Numbered from the stretch's first letter, positions 1-7,339 are shown. The stretch is DNA of 9,276 nucleotides from CAZGYE01 sp964530165 (GCA_964530165.1 CAZGYE010000240.1:1-9276); one strand, 5' to 3'. Notes: a model not told the origin generated them from the letters alone. A program made the numbers and translations.

Positions 1-19
1 CCTCGGGCACGATCAGGTA

Positions 20-1696
20 TTAGACCATCTGCTCGGCGTTCAATTTGGCAACGATGCAGAAGGTGGCGATGCCTTTGTCGAGCAAGGGGCCGTTGATGGT
101 CTCGACCTTCGGAATCTCGCGCAGCTTCTTCTTCAGCTTGATCGCGCTGACGATGTTCATCCCCTCGACTTCGAGCTGAATCTCCCCGCCGGCGGTGATC
201 TGCGTGGTGGTGCCCATGCGGCGGATCTCTTTGCCGTCGGCGTCAAGCGCCTGGAAATAAAGCTCCACGCCGGCCGGGGCGGTGAAGTAGGCCGAGCCGT
301 TCTCATTCACCGGGACCGTGCCGTAGACGTACTTCACGTAGTAAGAACCTTCTCCGATGGCCGGATAATGGTCGGAATAGCGGGGTCCTTCAGTGTTGTA
401 CTTCTTGGGGACCTGCGACATGATCCGCAGCTCTTTGACCTGTCCGCGTTTGACGCCCCCCGAGAGCAGTCCTCGATAGACGTCCTGCACGAAGAAGCGG
501 CCTTCGCCCTTCGGTTCGGGCGGTACGTCGCCGGCGAATTTGGGCGGCAGCGGTCGGGGCGCCAGCGGGACGGGGTTGTAGCACGAAGTCGCCGGGTCTT
601 CGTACAGCGGAACCTTGAAACCAACATCGTCGAGCAGATATAAGCGATACCGTCGCGGCCCGCCCTTCAAGGGTCCCCCGTAGGAGACCAGAAACAAGTC
701 TTCGCTGATGGGCCAGGGATCGGTATAGGACCACGGGTAGAAGATGTCGCCCGGTTGCCAGTTGGTGTCTCTCCAGTGTTTGCCGGCGGTAGGCCGGTAC
801 GGAACCTCGGGCGTCAGGACGGTCATTGCCTCGGTGCTTTCAATCCCCCGGTTACGGTCGATGACGGCAATGCCGCCCAACGGCGGGTGATGATGGGCCG
901 CCATGGTGCAGATCACCTTGTTCGTGCCGGGAATCTGCTTGGCGCCATACATGGAGTTCGGGATGGTCAGCGTGTTGCCGTAAAACAGCGCCACCCGCGT
1001 GCCGTCGGGATTGATCGTCCAGAGGGCCTGCGTGCAGAAGATGTTCTTGTCCTGGTACTCCCAGCGCGTGAACAGGATCGAGCCGTCGTCGAGAACGTAA
1101 GGGGTGGTGTCGCACAGCGTGTTGTATTCCAGCCGGCGAAGATTGCCGCCGTCCCCGTCGATAACGTGCAACGCCGCCGCGAGAAAGTCCTGGCACAGCG
1201 AGAACGACTCGACCCGCGTGGAGTTGAAAACGATTCGCCCGTCCGGCAAGTAGACCGGGCTGACGTCGTGGTATCGGCCCGTCGTCAATTGCCGCAGGCC
1301 GGTGCCGTCCACGTTGATCTCGTAGATGTGGAAAGAGTCCTCTCGCTTGGGAACCTGTTTCTTGTACGCGAACACCAGCTTGGCGGCGTCGTAGGAGGGG
1401 CTCATGTCGAAGATGAAACCCTGCGGATCGTCGAAGATTGTCCTGGCGCCTTTTTCCGGCTGGGCCGGGTCGTAAACGCAGATGGCCGATCCGGTGCCGG
1501 TCATGCGGGCGAGCATCGTGGCGTTGGTGCCGCGACGTCCGCCGGCCTGCCGCTTGATAAACGCCACCGGCGGACACCGCTGCAACATGCCGGGCCGGCC
1601 CGCTCTCGGAGCATTCGCGGCCATCGCCGAAGCAGCGAGAACAAGAACCACTGCCGTCGAAAAGCAACTGACTGTCTTTTGCATCGTTCGACTCAT
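20..1696 (-). CDS. Exported HzsA-like/TolB-type beta-propeller protein without the haem motif
   Basis: The predicted protein has 558 aa. I start it at the ATG at 1696 because an AAAGGGA ribosome site lies just upstream and the product then opens with a clean signal peptide (hydrophobic residues about 12-26, cleavage near AMA/AN). The frame is open further upstream to 1801, but that extension has no such site. Residues about 95-280 carry TolB/WD-like blades such as VSPVYLPDGRIVFNSTR (145-161) and DDGSILFTRW (203-212), followed by AHHHPPLGG (267-275). Residues 402-482 (VQDVYRGLLSGGVKRG, NENGSAYFTAP) match what I know of planctomycete relatives of the hydrazine synthase alpha subunit, which usually continue into a CXXCH haem-binding segment. 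No CXXCH is present; after ITAGGE the last 55 residues look like an unrelated small alpha/beta domain. The role is unknown, probably periplasmic binding or scaffolding. Hydrazine synthesis is not implied. It is divergent from the oxidoreductase at 1961. Confidence 0.85.
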   Translation of the reverse strand: MSRTMQKTVSCFSTAVVLVLAASAMAANAPRAGRPGMLQRCPPVAFIKRQAGGRRGTNATMLARMTGTGSAICVYDPAQPEKGARTIFDDPQGFIFDMSPSYDAAKLVFAYKKQVPKREDSFHIYEINVDGTGLRQLTTGRYHDVSPVYLPDGRIVFNSTRVESFSLCQDFLAAALHVIDGDGGNLRRLEYNTLCDTTPYVLDDGSILFTRWEYQDKNIFCTQALWTINPDGTRVALFYGNTLTIPNSMYGAKQIPGTNKVICTMAAHHHPPLGGIAVIDRNRGIESTEAMTVLTPEVPYRPTAGKHWRDTNWQPGDIFYPWSYTDPWPISEDLFLVSYGGPLKGGPRRYRLYLLDDVGFKVPLYEDPATSCYNPVPLAPRPLPPKFAGDVPPEPKGEGRFFVQDVYRGLLSGGVKRGQVKELRIMSQVPKKYNTEGPRYSDHYPAIGEGSYYVKYVYGTVPVNENGSAYFTAPAGVELYFQALDADGKEIRRMGTTTQITAGGEIQLEVEGMNIVSAIKLKKKLREIPKVETINGPLLDKGIATFCIVAKLNAEQMV

Positions 1697-1818
1697 GATT
1701 TCCCTTTCGTGGACCCACGTGCTGGTCCCGGCGAGACACATCACACGGCTCACAGAGCCGTGGCACACCACCTGACACGGTTGGCAGAGACGAACGAACA
1801 AGATAAACTGGAAAGGTA

Positions 1819-1848
1819 ATTATACTCAATCGGACCATTGAAATTGAA
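1819..1848 (-). promoter_or_regulatory. Candidate promoter of the HzsA-like gene
   Basis: Read on the minus strand, a perfect TATAAT lies at 1824-1819. A weak -35 candidate, TTCAAT, sits 18 bp upstream at 1848-1843. Transcription would start near 1812 and leave about 115 nt of leader before the ATG at 1696. The -10 box stands out in a GC-rich background; the -35 box is poor, so the call is tentative. Confidence 0.4.
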
Positions 1849-1960
1849 GGCATCAGCCGATCGATGCGAACTTGCCAGGCAGCCTTCTGATCTTGGCAAC
1901 GTCGTGAGTCGCTCCGTTTGAAATTGGATCCTTGGAACCAGTAAAAAGGACGCCGAAGCC

Positions 1961-3313
1961 ATGACAGATTTCAATCGTCGAGAATTTCTGAATCGTTCCG
2001 CACAGACCGGTGTGGGCGCAGCGCTGTTGGCCCAATCGGCGTCTGCTCGCGCCGTGTCGGCGAACGAGAAGATCGTCCTGGCATTTGTGGGCGTTCACGG
2101 CCGCGGCATTCACCTCGCCAAGGGGTTTGCCGAACGCAACGACATCGAGATCGCCTATCTGGCCGACGTCGACAGCGCCCTGTTCGATTCGCGGACAAAG
2201 ATGATCGAGGAGACGGGCCGCAAGGCGCCGAAGACCGTACAGGACTTCCGCCGACTACTCGACGACCGCTCCGTCGACGCCATTGTGGTGGCGACTCCGG
2301 ACCACTGGCACGCATTGGCGACCGTGTGGGGTTGTCAGGCGGGCAAGCACGTCTACGTCGAGAAGCCGATCTCACATTCGCCGTGGGAAGGGCGTCAGAT
2401 GGTGGCCGCCTCGCGTCGATACAAGCGAGTTGTGCAAGCCGGGCTCCAGAATCGCAGCGCCCCTTACAACATGAAGGCGAAGAAATACCTCGAAGAGGGA
2501 AAGCTCGGCACGATCCACATGGTCCGCGTCTACAACCAGAAGTACTGGGGCAACGTGCCGGCCGTTCCCGACAGCAAGACGCCGCCGGGTCTCGATTGGG
2601 ACATGTGGACCGGTCCCGCTCCCAAAGCCAACTACAACACGGTTCTACACAGGAAGTGGAACCACCTGTGGCGGTTCTCAGGGGGCGACATCATCAACGA
2701 CGGCATCCACCAGATGGACTTGGCCCGGTGGCTGATCGGCCGAGATTATCCGAAGACCGTCTATTCGGTCGGTGGACGTTGGGCCGAACAGGGCGTTCTG
2801 GAGACGCCCGACACACAGATTTGCGTGTTCGAGTACGACGAGATGGTCATGAGCTTCGAGCTGACCTTGTTCAGCCCGTACATGCTCAAGACCGATCCCG
2901 GCGTGCGGAACAGCGACATGTTTCCCTATTGGCACCAGAACGCGACGCGGATCGAGATTTTCGGCACCAAAGGGTTGATGGTCGTCGGCCGGCATGGCGG
3001 CGGCTGGCAGGTCTTCGACCGGACCAAGAATCGACAACCTGTCGTCATAGCCCAGGAATACGGACGGTTTCCCGATCCCGATCACAAGCAAAATTTCCTC
3101 GACTCGATTCGCAACAACACGCTGCCCAACGCCGACATCGAGAAGGGTCACAAGAGCACGCTGCTCTGCCAGTTCGCCAACATCAGCTACCGGTTGGGCG
3201 GACAAAAACTCGTCGTCGATCCCAAGACTGAATCGTTCGTCGACAACAAAGAGGCCAACGCGTTACTGAAGCGCGAGTATCGCGACCCGTGGACGGTTCC
3301 CGACGAAGTCTAA
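1961..3313 (+). CDS. Tat-exported Gfo/Idh/MocA family oxidoreductase (first copy)
   Basis: The predicted protein has 450 aa. An AAAAGGA ribosome site at 1944-1950 lies 10 nt before the ATG. The N terminus carries a twin-arginine signal (NRREFL, residues 5-10, then a small hydrophobic stretch and SARA about 28-31), so a folded, cofactor-loaded protein is probably exported. The Rossmann dinucleotide motif is GVHGRG (44-49). Family motifs follow: TPDHWHA (112-118), the catalytic-type EKP (134-136) and GGDIINDGIHQMDLARW (241-257). The family uses NAD(P) to oxidise or rearrange sugars, inositols and related polyols; the substrate cannot be told here. The C terminus (NISYRLGG, EYRDPW) matches planctomycete members with the extended C-terminal alpha/beta domain. 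It diverges from the HzsA-like gene and is related to the protein at 6056-7339. Its stop lies 3 nt from a palindromic repeat that may end transcription. Confidence 0.95.
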   Translation: MTDFNRREFLNRSAQTGVGAALLAQSASARAVSANEKIVLAFVGVHGRGIHLAKGFAERNDIEIAYLADVDSALFDSRTKMIEETGRKAPKTVQDFRRLLDDRSVDAIVVATPDHWHALATVWGCQAGKHVYVEKPISHSPWEGRQMVAASRRYKRVVQAGLQNRSAPYNMKAKKYLEEGKLGTIHMVRVYNQKYWGNVPAVPDSKTPPGLDWDMWTGPAPKANYNTVLHRKWNHLWRFSGGDIINDGIHQMDLARWLIGRDYPKTVYSVGGRWAEQGVLETPDTQICVFEYDEMVMSFELTLFSPYMLKTDPGVRNSDMFPYWHQNATRIEIFGTKGLMVVGRHGGGWQVFDRTKNRQPVVIAQEYGRFPDPDHKQNFLDSIRNNTLPNADIEKGHKSTLLCQFANISYRLGGQKLVVDPKTESFVDNKEANALLKREYRDPWTVPDEV

Positions 3314-3316
3314 AGG

Positions 3317-3422
3317 CCTGTTGAAAATCCTGATACGAGCCGCGAGCGAGCGGGTTGAGAAACCTCGGAAAACCGACCGCTCCCTAACGGTCGCGGCTCG
3401 TCGAAACATATTCTTCAACAGG
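3317..3422. repeat. MITE-like palindromic intergenic element
   Basis: Terminal inverted repeats CCTGTTGAA (3317-3325) and TTCAACAGG (3414-3422) enclose a second perfect pair, ACGAGCCGCGA (3335-3345) and TCGCGGCTCGT (3391-3401). A shorter inner pair is GAGCGG (3348-3353) with CCGCTC (3377-3382). The whole can fold into one long interrupted hairpin. The element fills the gap between two convergent stop codons almost exactly, with 3 nt on the left and 2 nt on the right. I infer a non-autonomous mobile or dispersed repeat; it may also serve both genes as a bidirectional terminator. No transposase is present. No target-site duplication is obvious. Confidence 0.7.
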
Positions 3423-3424
3423 TT

Positions 3425-3841
3425 TCATTCCTTCTTCCGCCGTGGCTGGAAGACAGCCAGTAGGATTGCCGCGAGCAGGCTGAAGAGTGAGTCGCCAAGA
3501 TACCACCACACGGGGATACCATTGGTGATGCCCGTGAAGAAGCAGACAATCGCCATCAGCAACAACCCACCAATGGCGATGTCGATCTGCACTTTGTGCC
3601 GAGTTGGATTCCAGGCGGCCACAAGCAGCACGACTCCGATCCACAAATAGGCCACAAGAGATGTTCGAAACACGTATCCGAACAGCGGCGCCGTGGGCCA
3701 AAACTTCTCGACGGGCTGGGCGCCCCCGAACCAACCGACGGCGGTCTTCAACCAGCCATCCGGCATCACCAAACCCACGACCGCCAGACAAAAGAACGCG
3801 CCGGTGACGAGCAAGGTCGCCCGAAGCAGTAGTCCTCTCAT
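3425..3841 (-). CDS. Small four-helix integral membrane protein, unknown family
   Basis: The predicted protein has 138 aa from the ATG at 3841. That ATG shares its A with the stop of the upstream hydrolase (TGATG). A GTG one codon earlier (3844) would add one residue and is also possible. A GGAG site lies 8 nt before the ATG, inside the upstream gene. Four hydrophobic segments are visible at about residues 4-26, 55-77, 86-105 and 112-131. The C-terminal tail PRRKKE is strongly basic and so probably cytoplasmic, which with four helices puts both ends inside. I recognise no family and see no catalytic motif. The overlap suggests translational coupling to the hydrolase, so the two may act in the same process, but the link is contextual only. 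Confidence 0.8.
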   Translation of the reverse strand: MRGLLLRATLLVTGAFFCLAVVGLVMPDGWLKTAVGWFGGAQPVEKFWPTAPLFGYVFRTSLVAYLWIGVVLLVAAWNPTRHKVQIDIAIGGLLLMAIVCFFTGITNGIPVWWYLGDSLFSLLAAILLAVFQPRRKKE

Positions 3842-5814
3842 CACTCTGTCTCCACTATTGGGTGTCTAACGAAGCTGTCTGCCGAATGGAATCGGACCGG
3901 TGCACCTAATTTGTTTTTTGCGAGCGACTGCAAGTCCGGGACGTCGAACCATTCGAGCAGGCCAAAGCAGTAAGCTTCCGGCGTCTTGCCGTAACTGGCC
4001 GAGGGCTGCAGAAACGTCTTCAGACTCTTGACCGCCCCGTCGGTTGTCACCTTGCTGAAGGTCTCTCCGCCGTCGATGACCGCGGCCGACAAAGCAATCA
4101 ACGCGGTTCGGGGACCGACCGCGTGAAGCTCCAGACCGGAGACGGAAAGCGACCGGACAAACCACTTCGTTGCCGCCAACAACTGCGACGTCTGCACGCC
4201 GAGCAGCCGTTCTCCGACCGTGGCCATGAGCATCGCGTTTTGCCCCAAACCGCCCGCCGGATTCGCTTGCCCGATGAGAACCGGATCGACGGCAATCACC
4301 CGCGTTCGGGCAGCGGTCAACGTCTTGATTCGCTCCGCCTGAGACGCGATGCCTGCATCGGCAATCAGCAACACGGTTTTCTCTGTCTTCTTTCCTTCGA
4401 CGACGACCGCGGGAATGGTCCATTCGTCGCCGAGTTTGACTCGGTACCGCACGAGCTTTCGGCCGTCGACGTCCTCAGCGGCTCCGGCGGGTTTGGCTGA
4501 GCCGGCAAGCGGTGTCAACCGCAAGAGACGCTTGAGCCGTTCGCGCCGCTGACCGATCGAGCCAGCTTGACGCCGAGGAAGATGGGCCGCCGCCTCGGCG
4601 GCAAGCGAGTGAAAGGTCGCGTTGTTCTCGGGAATCTCGACGTTCAACGCCTCGTGGGAAAGGATTTCATCCTGCGACGGAATCTCCTGGTTGCTTCTTT
4701 TCTCGCCGGGAAAGAAGTGCTCGTTGACGAACCGATAGAATTGCTCGCGGTTGTCACGCTCGTAGTTGTGCGTTCCGGGGTTGCTGTTCTCATAGTACTG
4801 CCAGGCGTTCTTGACGCCCGCTTGTTCGTAGAACGGGATGACCGGCTCGTAGGTGTTGGACTTCACGGTGCTGGCCACGAAGCAGCAAGTGTCCTTCGCG
4901 TTGTAGATCAGCAGCGTGGGACGCGGCGTCATCAGCGCGTTCAGATGCACATAATCGGCGATGGAGATCAGGTCGCTGGGGACCTGCTCGAGGTCTCCGA
5001 TGCTGTTTCTATTGGCGACTCGCTGGGCCAGCGCGCTGTGCCCTGCGACGGGGGTGGCGAGTTTCACACGCGTGTCGAGCGAGCTGAGGATGATCGTCTG
5101 CCATCCGCCGCCGGAAAGTCCAGTGACGGCCACGCGATTCGCGTCGGTGTGCGGATGATCCAGCAGAACATCCAGCCCGCGCGACATGGCCAGAAAAAAG
5201 ACGCTCAACCCGCTCCGCCCGCAGAGGTCCAACAGCGCAAGGTGATTGTGCGAGTACCCACCGCCGCGAAGCTGACCCATGCCGATCCATTCCAGGTTGA
5301 GGGCCAGCATGCCGCGCTTCGCCAGATTGATGCAGCGGAGCTGCTTGTAGTTGGTTGACTTGCCGGTCGAGGCGTGCCCGTTGACGTTCAGAATGGCCGG
5401 CGTCTTGCCGGTCAGGTTTGTCGGTTCGTAGAGCAGGGCGGGAATCCACAATCCGGGCAGAGCTTCCACCCGCAGCTTGCGGATCTTATAGCCCTTGCCC
5501 GTTTCGATCTCTTCGGCCCAGACGACGGCCGGGTCGGGCCGGCGCCACGATTCGGGCACACCGCGGAACACGACCTCGTCCAGTACGCGCTGCCGAATCC
5601 GCGACGCTTCTGCCTGCCACTCCTGGGCGCTGGCGGCCAGTTTGAGCTGAGGGATGCGCGCCAGGACAAACTCGTTGTGCTGCAAAGTTGCTTCGTTGGG
5701 ATGGAGAATGGGTTGTTTCAACGCGTCGGCCAGCGCGTCGGCAGCACGGACGGCGCCCGATTCCAAACAAGATGCGGCGACGAACAGCAGAGTCGGCAAG
5801 TTCAAACGATGCAT
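3841..5814 (-). CDS. Secreted two-domain alpha/beta hydrolase, acetylxylan-esterase-like
   Basis: The predicted protein has 657 aa. The N terminus is a signal peptide (hydrophobic residues 5-16, cleavage near AVRA/AD at 24). FVAASC (11-16) is a weak lipobox, so a lipoprotein is an alternative. Residues about 110-370 form an alpha/beta hydrolase domain with an oxyanion-type NGH (145-147), nucleophile elbow GLSGGG with Ser234, acid candidate Asp308 (NAKDTC) and His349 (NPGTHN). This arrangement fits the acetylxylan esterase/dienelactone hydrolase-like group that cleaves esters, often on plant or algal polysaccharides. Residues about 450-657 look like a second hydrolase fold without a nucleophile: AVGPRTALIAL (565-575) sits where an elbow would be. 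No strong ribosome site precedes the ATG. It is the first gene of a minus-strand pair and divergent from the second oxidoreductase. The substrate is not identifiable. Confidence 0.88.
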   Translation of the reverse strand: MHRLNLPTLLFVAASCLESGAVRAADALADALKQPILHPNEATLQHNEFVLARIPQLKLAASAQEWQAEASRIRQRVLDEVVFRGVPESWRRPDPAVVWAEEIETGKGYKIRKLRVEALPGLWIPALLYEPTNLTGKTPAILNVNGHASTGKSTNYKQLRCINLAKRGMLALNLEWIGMGQLRGGGYSHNHLALLDLCGRSGLSVFFLAMSRGLDVLLDHPHTDANRVAVTGLSGGGWQTIILSSLDTRVKLATPVAGHSALAQRVANRNSIGDLEQVPSDLISIADYVHLNALMTPRPTLLIYNAKDTCCFVASTVKSNTYEPVIPFYEQAGVKNAWQYYENSNPGTHNYERDNREQFYRFVNEHFFPGEKRSNQEIPSQDEILSHEALNVEIPENNATFHSLAAEAAAHLPRRQAGSIGQRRERLKRLLRLTPLAGSAKPAGAAEDVDGRKLVRYRVKLGDEWTIPAVVVEGKKTEKTVLLIADAGIASQAERIKTLTAARTRVIAVDPVLIGQANPAGGLGQNAMLMATVGERLLGVQTSQLLAATKWFVRSLSVSGLELHAVGPRTALIALSAAVIDGGETFSKVTTDGAVKSLKTFLQPSASYGKTPEAYCFGLLEWFDVPDLQSLAKNKLGAPVRFHSADSFVRHPIVETE

Positions 5815-5874
5815 GACGGAACCCCACGGCGCTTGAGTTGATGCGGCTTGTTACCCGGTATGGGCGGCAAGGAA

Positions 5875-5915
5875 ACACGGCCATGCTGTTTTCCAATCCA
5901 TTTGCATGCCCGTGT
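5875..5915. repeat. 12-bp inverted repeat in the divergent control region
   Basis: ACACGGCCATGC (5875-5886) and GCATGCCCGTGT (5904-5915) are inverted copies with one mismatch, separated by 17 nt. They lie between the hydrolase gene (-) and the second oxidoreductase gene (+). They could be paired half-sites for a regulator or a hairpin in the leader of the minus-strand transcript. No regulator gene is present in the window. Confidence 0.45.
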
Positions 5916-5922
5916 CATCCAT

Positions 5923-5935
5923 GATGGTAACCATC
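5923..5935. promoter_or_regulatory. Candidate operator palindrome
   Basis: GATGGTAACCATC is a perfect palindrome with 6-bp arms around a single central A, midway between two divergent genes and close to the 12-bp inverted repeat. The size and symmetry suit a dimeric repressor. No other copy was seen in the window, so its function is inference only. Confidence 0.35.
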
Positions 5936-5958
5936 CCTCAAGCCGCTGTCATTGCCGG

Positions 5959-5983
5959 AGCCGTTTCTTGCGGACGGCTTTTT
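5959..5983 (+). terminator. Terminator-like hairpin upstream of the second oxidoreductase
   Basis: AGCCGT (5959-5964) and ACGGCT (5974-5979) form a 6-bp GC-rich stem with a 9-nt loop, followed at once by a run of five T (5979-5983). This looks like a short intrinsic terminator on the plus strand. No plus-strand gene ends just upstream, so it would act either on read-through or as an attenuator in a long leader of the gene at 6056. The stem is short and may be chance. Confidence 0.35.
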
Positions 5984-5996
5984 GGCGAGATAGCAT
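5968..5996 (+). promoter_or_regulatory. Weak promoter candidate for the second oxidoreductase
   Basis: TTGCGG (5968-5973) and TAGCAT (5991-5996) are spaced by 17 bp and lie 60 nt before the ATG at 6056. Three and four positions match the sigma-70 consensus. If this promoter is used, the terminator-like hairpin at 5959-5983 lies upstream of the transcript start and is irrelevant to this gene. Confidence 0.25.
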
Positions 5997-6055
5997 GGGT
6001 GGATCGAACAGTTGCGACACGTCACTCACCCTCTGGGTACGAAGGAGAAGGAGCA

Positions 6056-7339
6056 ATGGCTGATCTCAACCGGCGCGACTTTCTGGGAACTGCAGCAGTC
6101 CTCGCCGGAGCGGCGGGAACGGGACGAGCGGCCGATTCTCCCAACGAAATGGTGAACGTGGCCGTTCTCGGCTGCGGACGGGGATCGAGTCTGGCCCGAT
6201 CGTTCTCCGAAGTGTCCACCAGCCAGGTCGTGGCGATCTGCGACCCCGACAAAAACCGCAGCGGACGCCTGTGCGACGGGATCAAGTCGATCTCGGGCAA
6301 AAGGCCGTTGCAGGTGGTCGACTTTCGCACGTTGCTGGACCGCAAGGACGTCGACGCGCTGGCCGTCGCCACGCCCGATCATTGGCACGCGCCGGCTACG
6401 ATTCTCGGCTGCACGGCCGGCAAAGATGTCTACGTGGAAAAGCCGGCGTCACACAACATTGCCGAGGGACGCCTGGCGGTCAAGGCGGCGAGAAAGTATA
6501 GGCGGATCGTGCAACACGGGACGCAGCTACGGGCTGTGCCGCATTATCAAGAGGCGTGGAAGCTGCTCGAAGAGGGTGTCATCGGCAAGGTGCTGATGGT
6601 CAAGGCGATCAACAACCAGAAGCGCGGCCGCTTGCCTCATCGCCCCGACCGGCCGGCGCCCGACGGCGTGGACTACGATTTGTGGCTGGGACCGACGAAA
6701 AAACGGCCCTTCAATCCGAACCGGTTTCATTACAGCTGGCATTGGATGTGGGACTACGGCTGTGGCGACATCGGCAACGACGGCGTGCATCAGATCGACT
6801 TGGGCCGTTGGGCGCTGGGCCTGAAAGCGCCGAAAGCCGTCTCGTGCAGCGGCGCGAAGCTGGGCTCGAAGGGAGACGCCCAGGAGACTCCCGACACCAT
6901 GGTCGTCACGTGGGAGTACGACGATCTGCTGTACGTCTTCGAGCAGCGGGATTTCACGCCGTACCGCATGCAGGGTCACCGGCTCGACAACGACAACATC
7001 TTCTACGGCGACAAGGGGTACATGATGGTCGACCGCGACGGCTATCGCGTCTTTTACAAGGGGGAACGCGGGCCGGCGGCGGGAGCAAAGTACGGCGACA
7101 GCGGCCGGCACTATCAGAACTTCATCGATTGCGTCAAGAGCCGCAAACACGACGAGCTGATCGCCGACATCGAAGAGGGGCACCACTCGGCGCTGCTGTG
7201 CCACCTGGGGAACATCTCGTACCGCACCCGACGCCGATTGCAGTTCGACCCCCAGACGGAAACCTTCCCCGGCGATGACGAGGCCAACGGCTACCTGAGT
7301 TGTGAGTACCGCAACGGCTACGAACTGCCGAAGATTTGA
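6056..7339 (+). CDS. Tat-exported Gfo/Idh/MocA family oxidoreductase (second copy)
   Basis: The predicted protein has 427 aa from the ATG at 6056, chosen because a very purine-rich ribosome site (GAAGGAGAAGGAG, 6041-6053) precedes it and the product then begins with a twin-arginine signal (NRRDFL, 5-10; hydrophobic to about 20; cleavage near GRA/AD). The frame stays open to 5906, but that part lacks protein-like character. The Rossmann motif is GCGRGS (39-44). Family motifs are TPDHWHAPAT (106-115), EKP (128-130) and GNDGVHQIDLGRW (240-252). The C terminus repeats the pattern seen in the other copy (GHHSALLCHLGNISYR, EYRNGY). The two copies are clearly homologous but far from identical, so this is an old duplication or separate recruitment. 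An NAD(P)-dependent sugar or polyol oxidoreductase is expected; the substrate is unknown. It diverges from the esterase-like gene and may share its control region. Confidence 0.95.
   Translation: MADLNRRDFLGTAAVLAGAAGTGRAADSPNEMVNVAVLGCGRGSSLARSFSEVSTSQVVAICDPDKNRSGRLCDGIKSISGKRPLQVVDFRTLLDRKDVDALAVATPDHWHAPATILGCTAGKDVYVEKPASHNIAEGRLAVKAARKYRRIVQHGTQLRAVPHYQEAWKLLEEGVIGKVLMVKAINNQKRGRLPHRPDRPAPDGVDYDLWLGPTKKRPFNPNRFHYSWHWMWDYGCGDIGNDGVHQIDLGRWALGLKAPKAVSCSGAKLGSKGDAQETPDTMVVTWEYDDLLYVFEQRDFTPYRMQGHRLDNDNIFYGDKGYMMVDRDGYRVFYKGERGPAAGAKYGDSGRHYQNFIDCVKSRKHDELIADIEEGHHSALLCHLGNISYRTRRRLQFDPQTETFPGDDEANGYLSCEYRNGYELPKI

Noticed and set aside
20..1696. Reading the propeller protein as a true hydrazine synthase subunit
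   Set aside because: It lacks CXXCH haem motifs and there are no hzsB/hzsC-like neighbours. The similarity is to the broad planctomycete family, not to the anammox enzyme.
1697..1801. 35-residue N-terminal extension of the HzsA-like protein
   Set aside because: The extension is Cys-rich without a hydrophobic core and would bury the signal peptide. The ribosome site favours the start at 1696.
755..1819. Long plus-strand open frame of 354 codons opposite the HzsA-like gene
   Set aside because: It is a shadow of the GC-rich coding sequence on the other strand. Its product is low-complexity Arg/Val/Gly-rich with no motif, while the minus-strand product has a signal peptide and family motifs.
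1872..1899. TTGCCA-N16-TGGCAA dyad upstream of the first oxidoreductase
   Set aside because: Six-base arms this far apart are expected by chance in a region of this size, and no second copy or promoter overlap supports an operator.
2326..3231. 301-codon plus-strand frame inside the first oxidoreductase
   Set aside because: It is an out-of-frame Arg/Gln-rich product overlapping a well-supported family protein on the same strand.
4567..5358. 263-codon plus-strand frame opposite the hydrolase
   Set aside because: It is antisense to a gene with a full catalytic triad and has no motif or ribosome site of its own.
5906..6055. 50-residue N-terminal extension of the second oxidoreductase
   Set aside because: The extension would place the twin-arginine signal internally. 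The strong GGAG-rich site at 6041-6053 points to the ATG at 6056.
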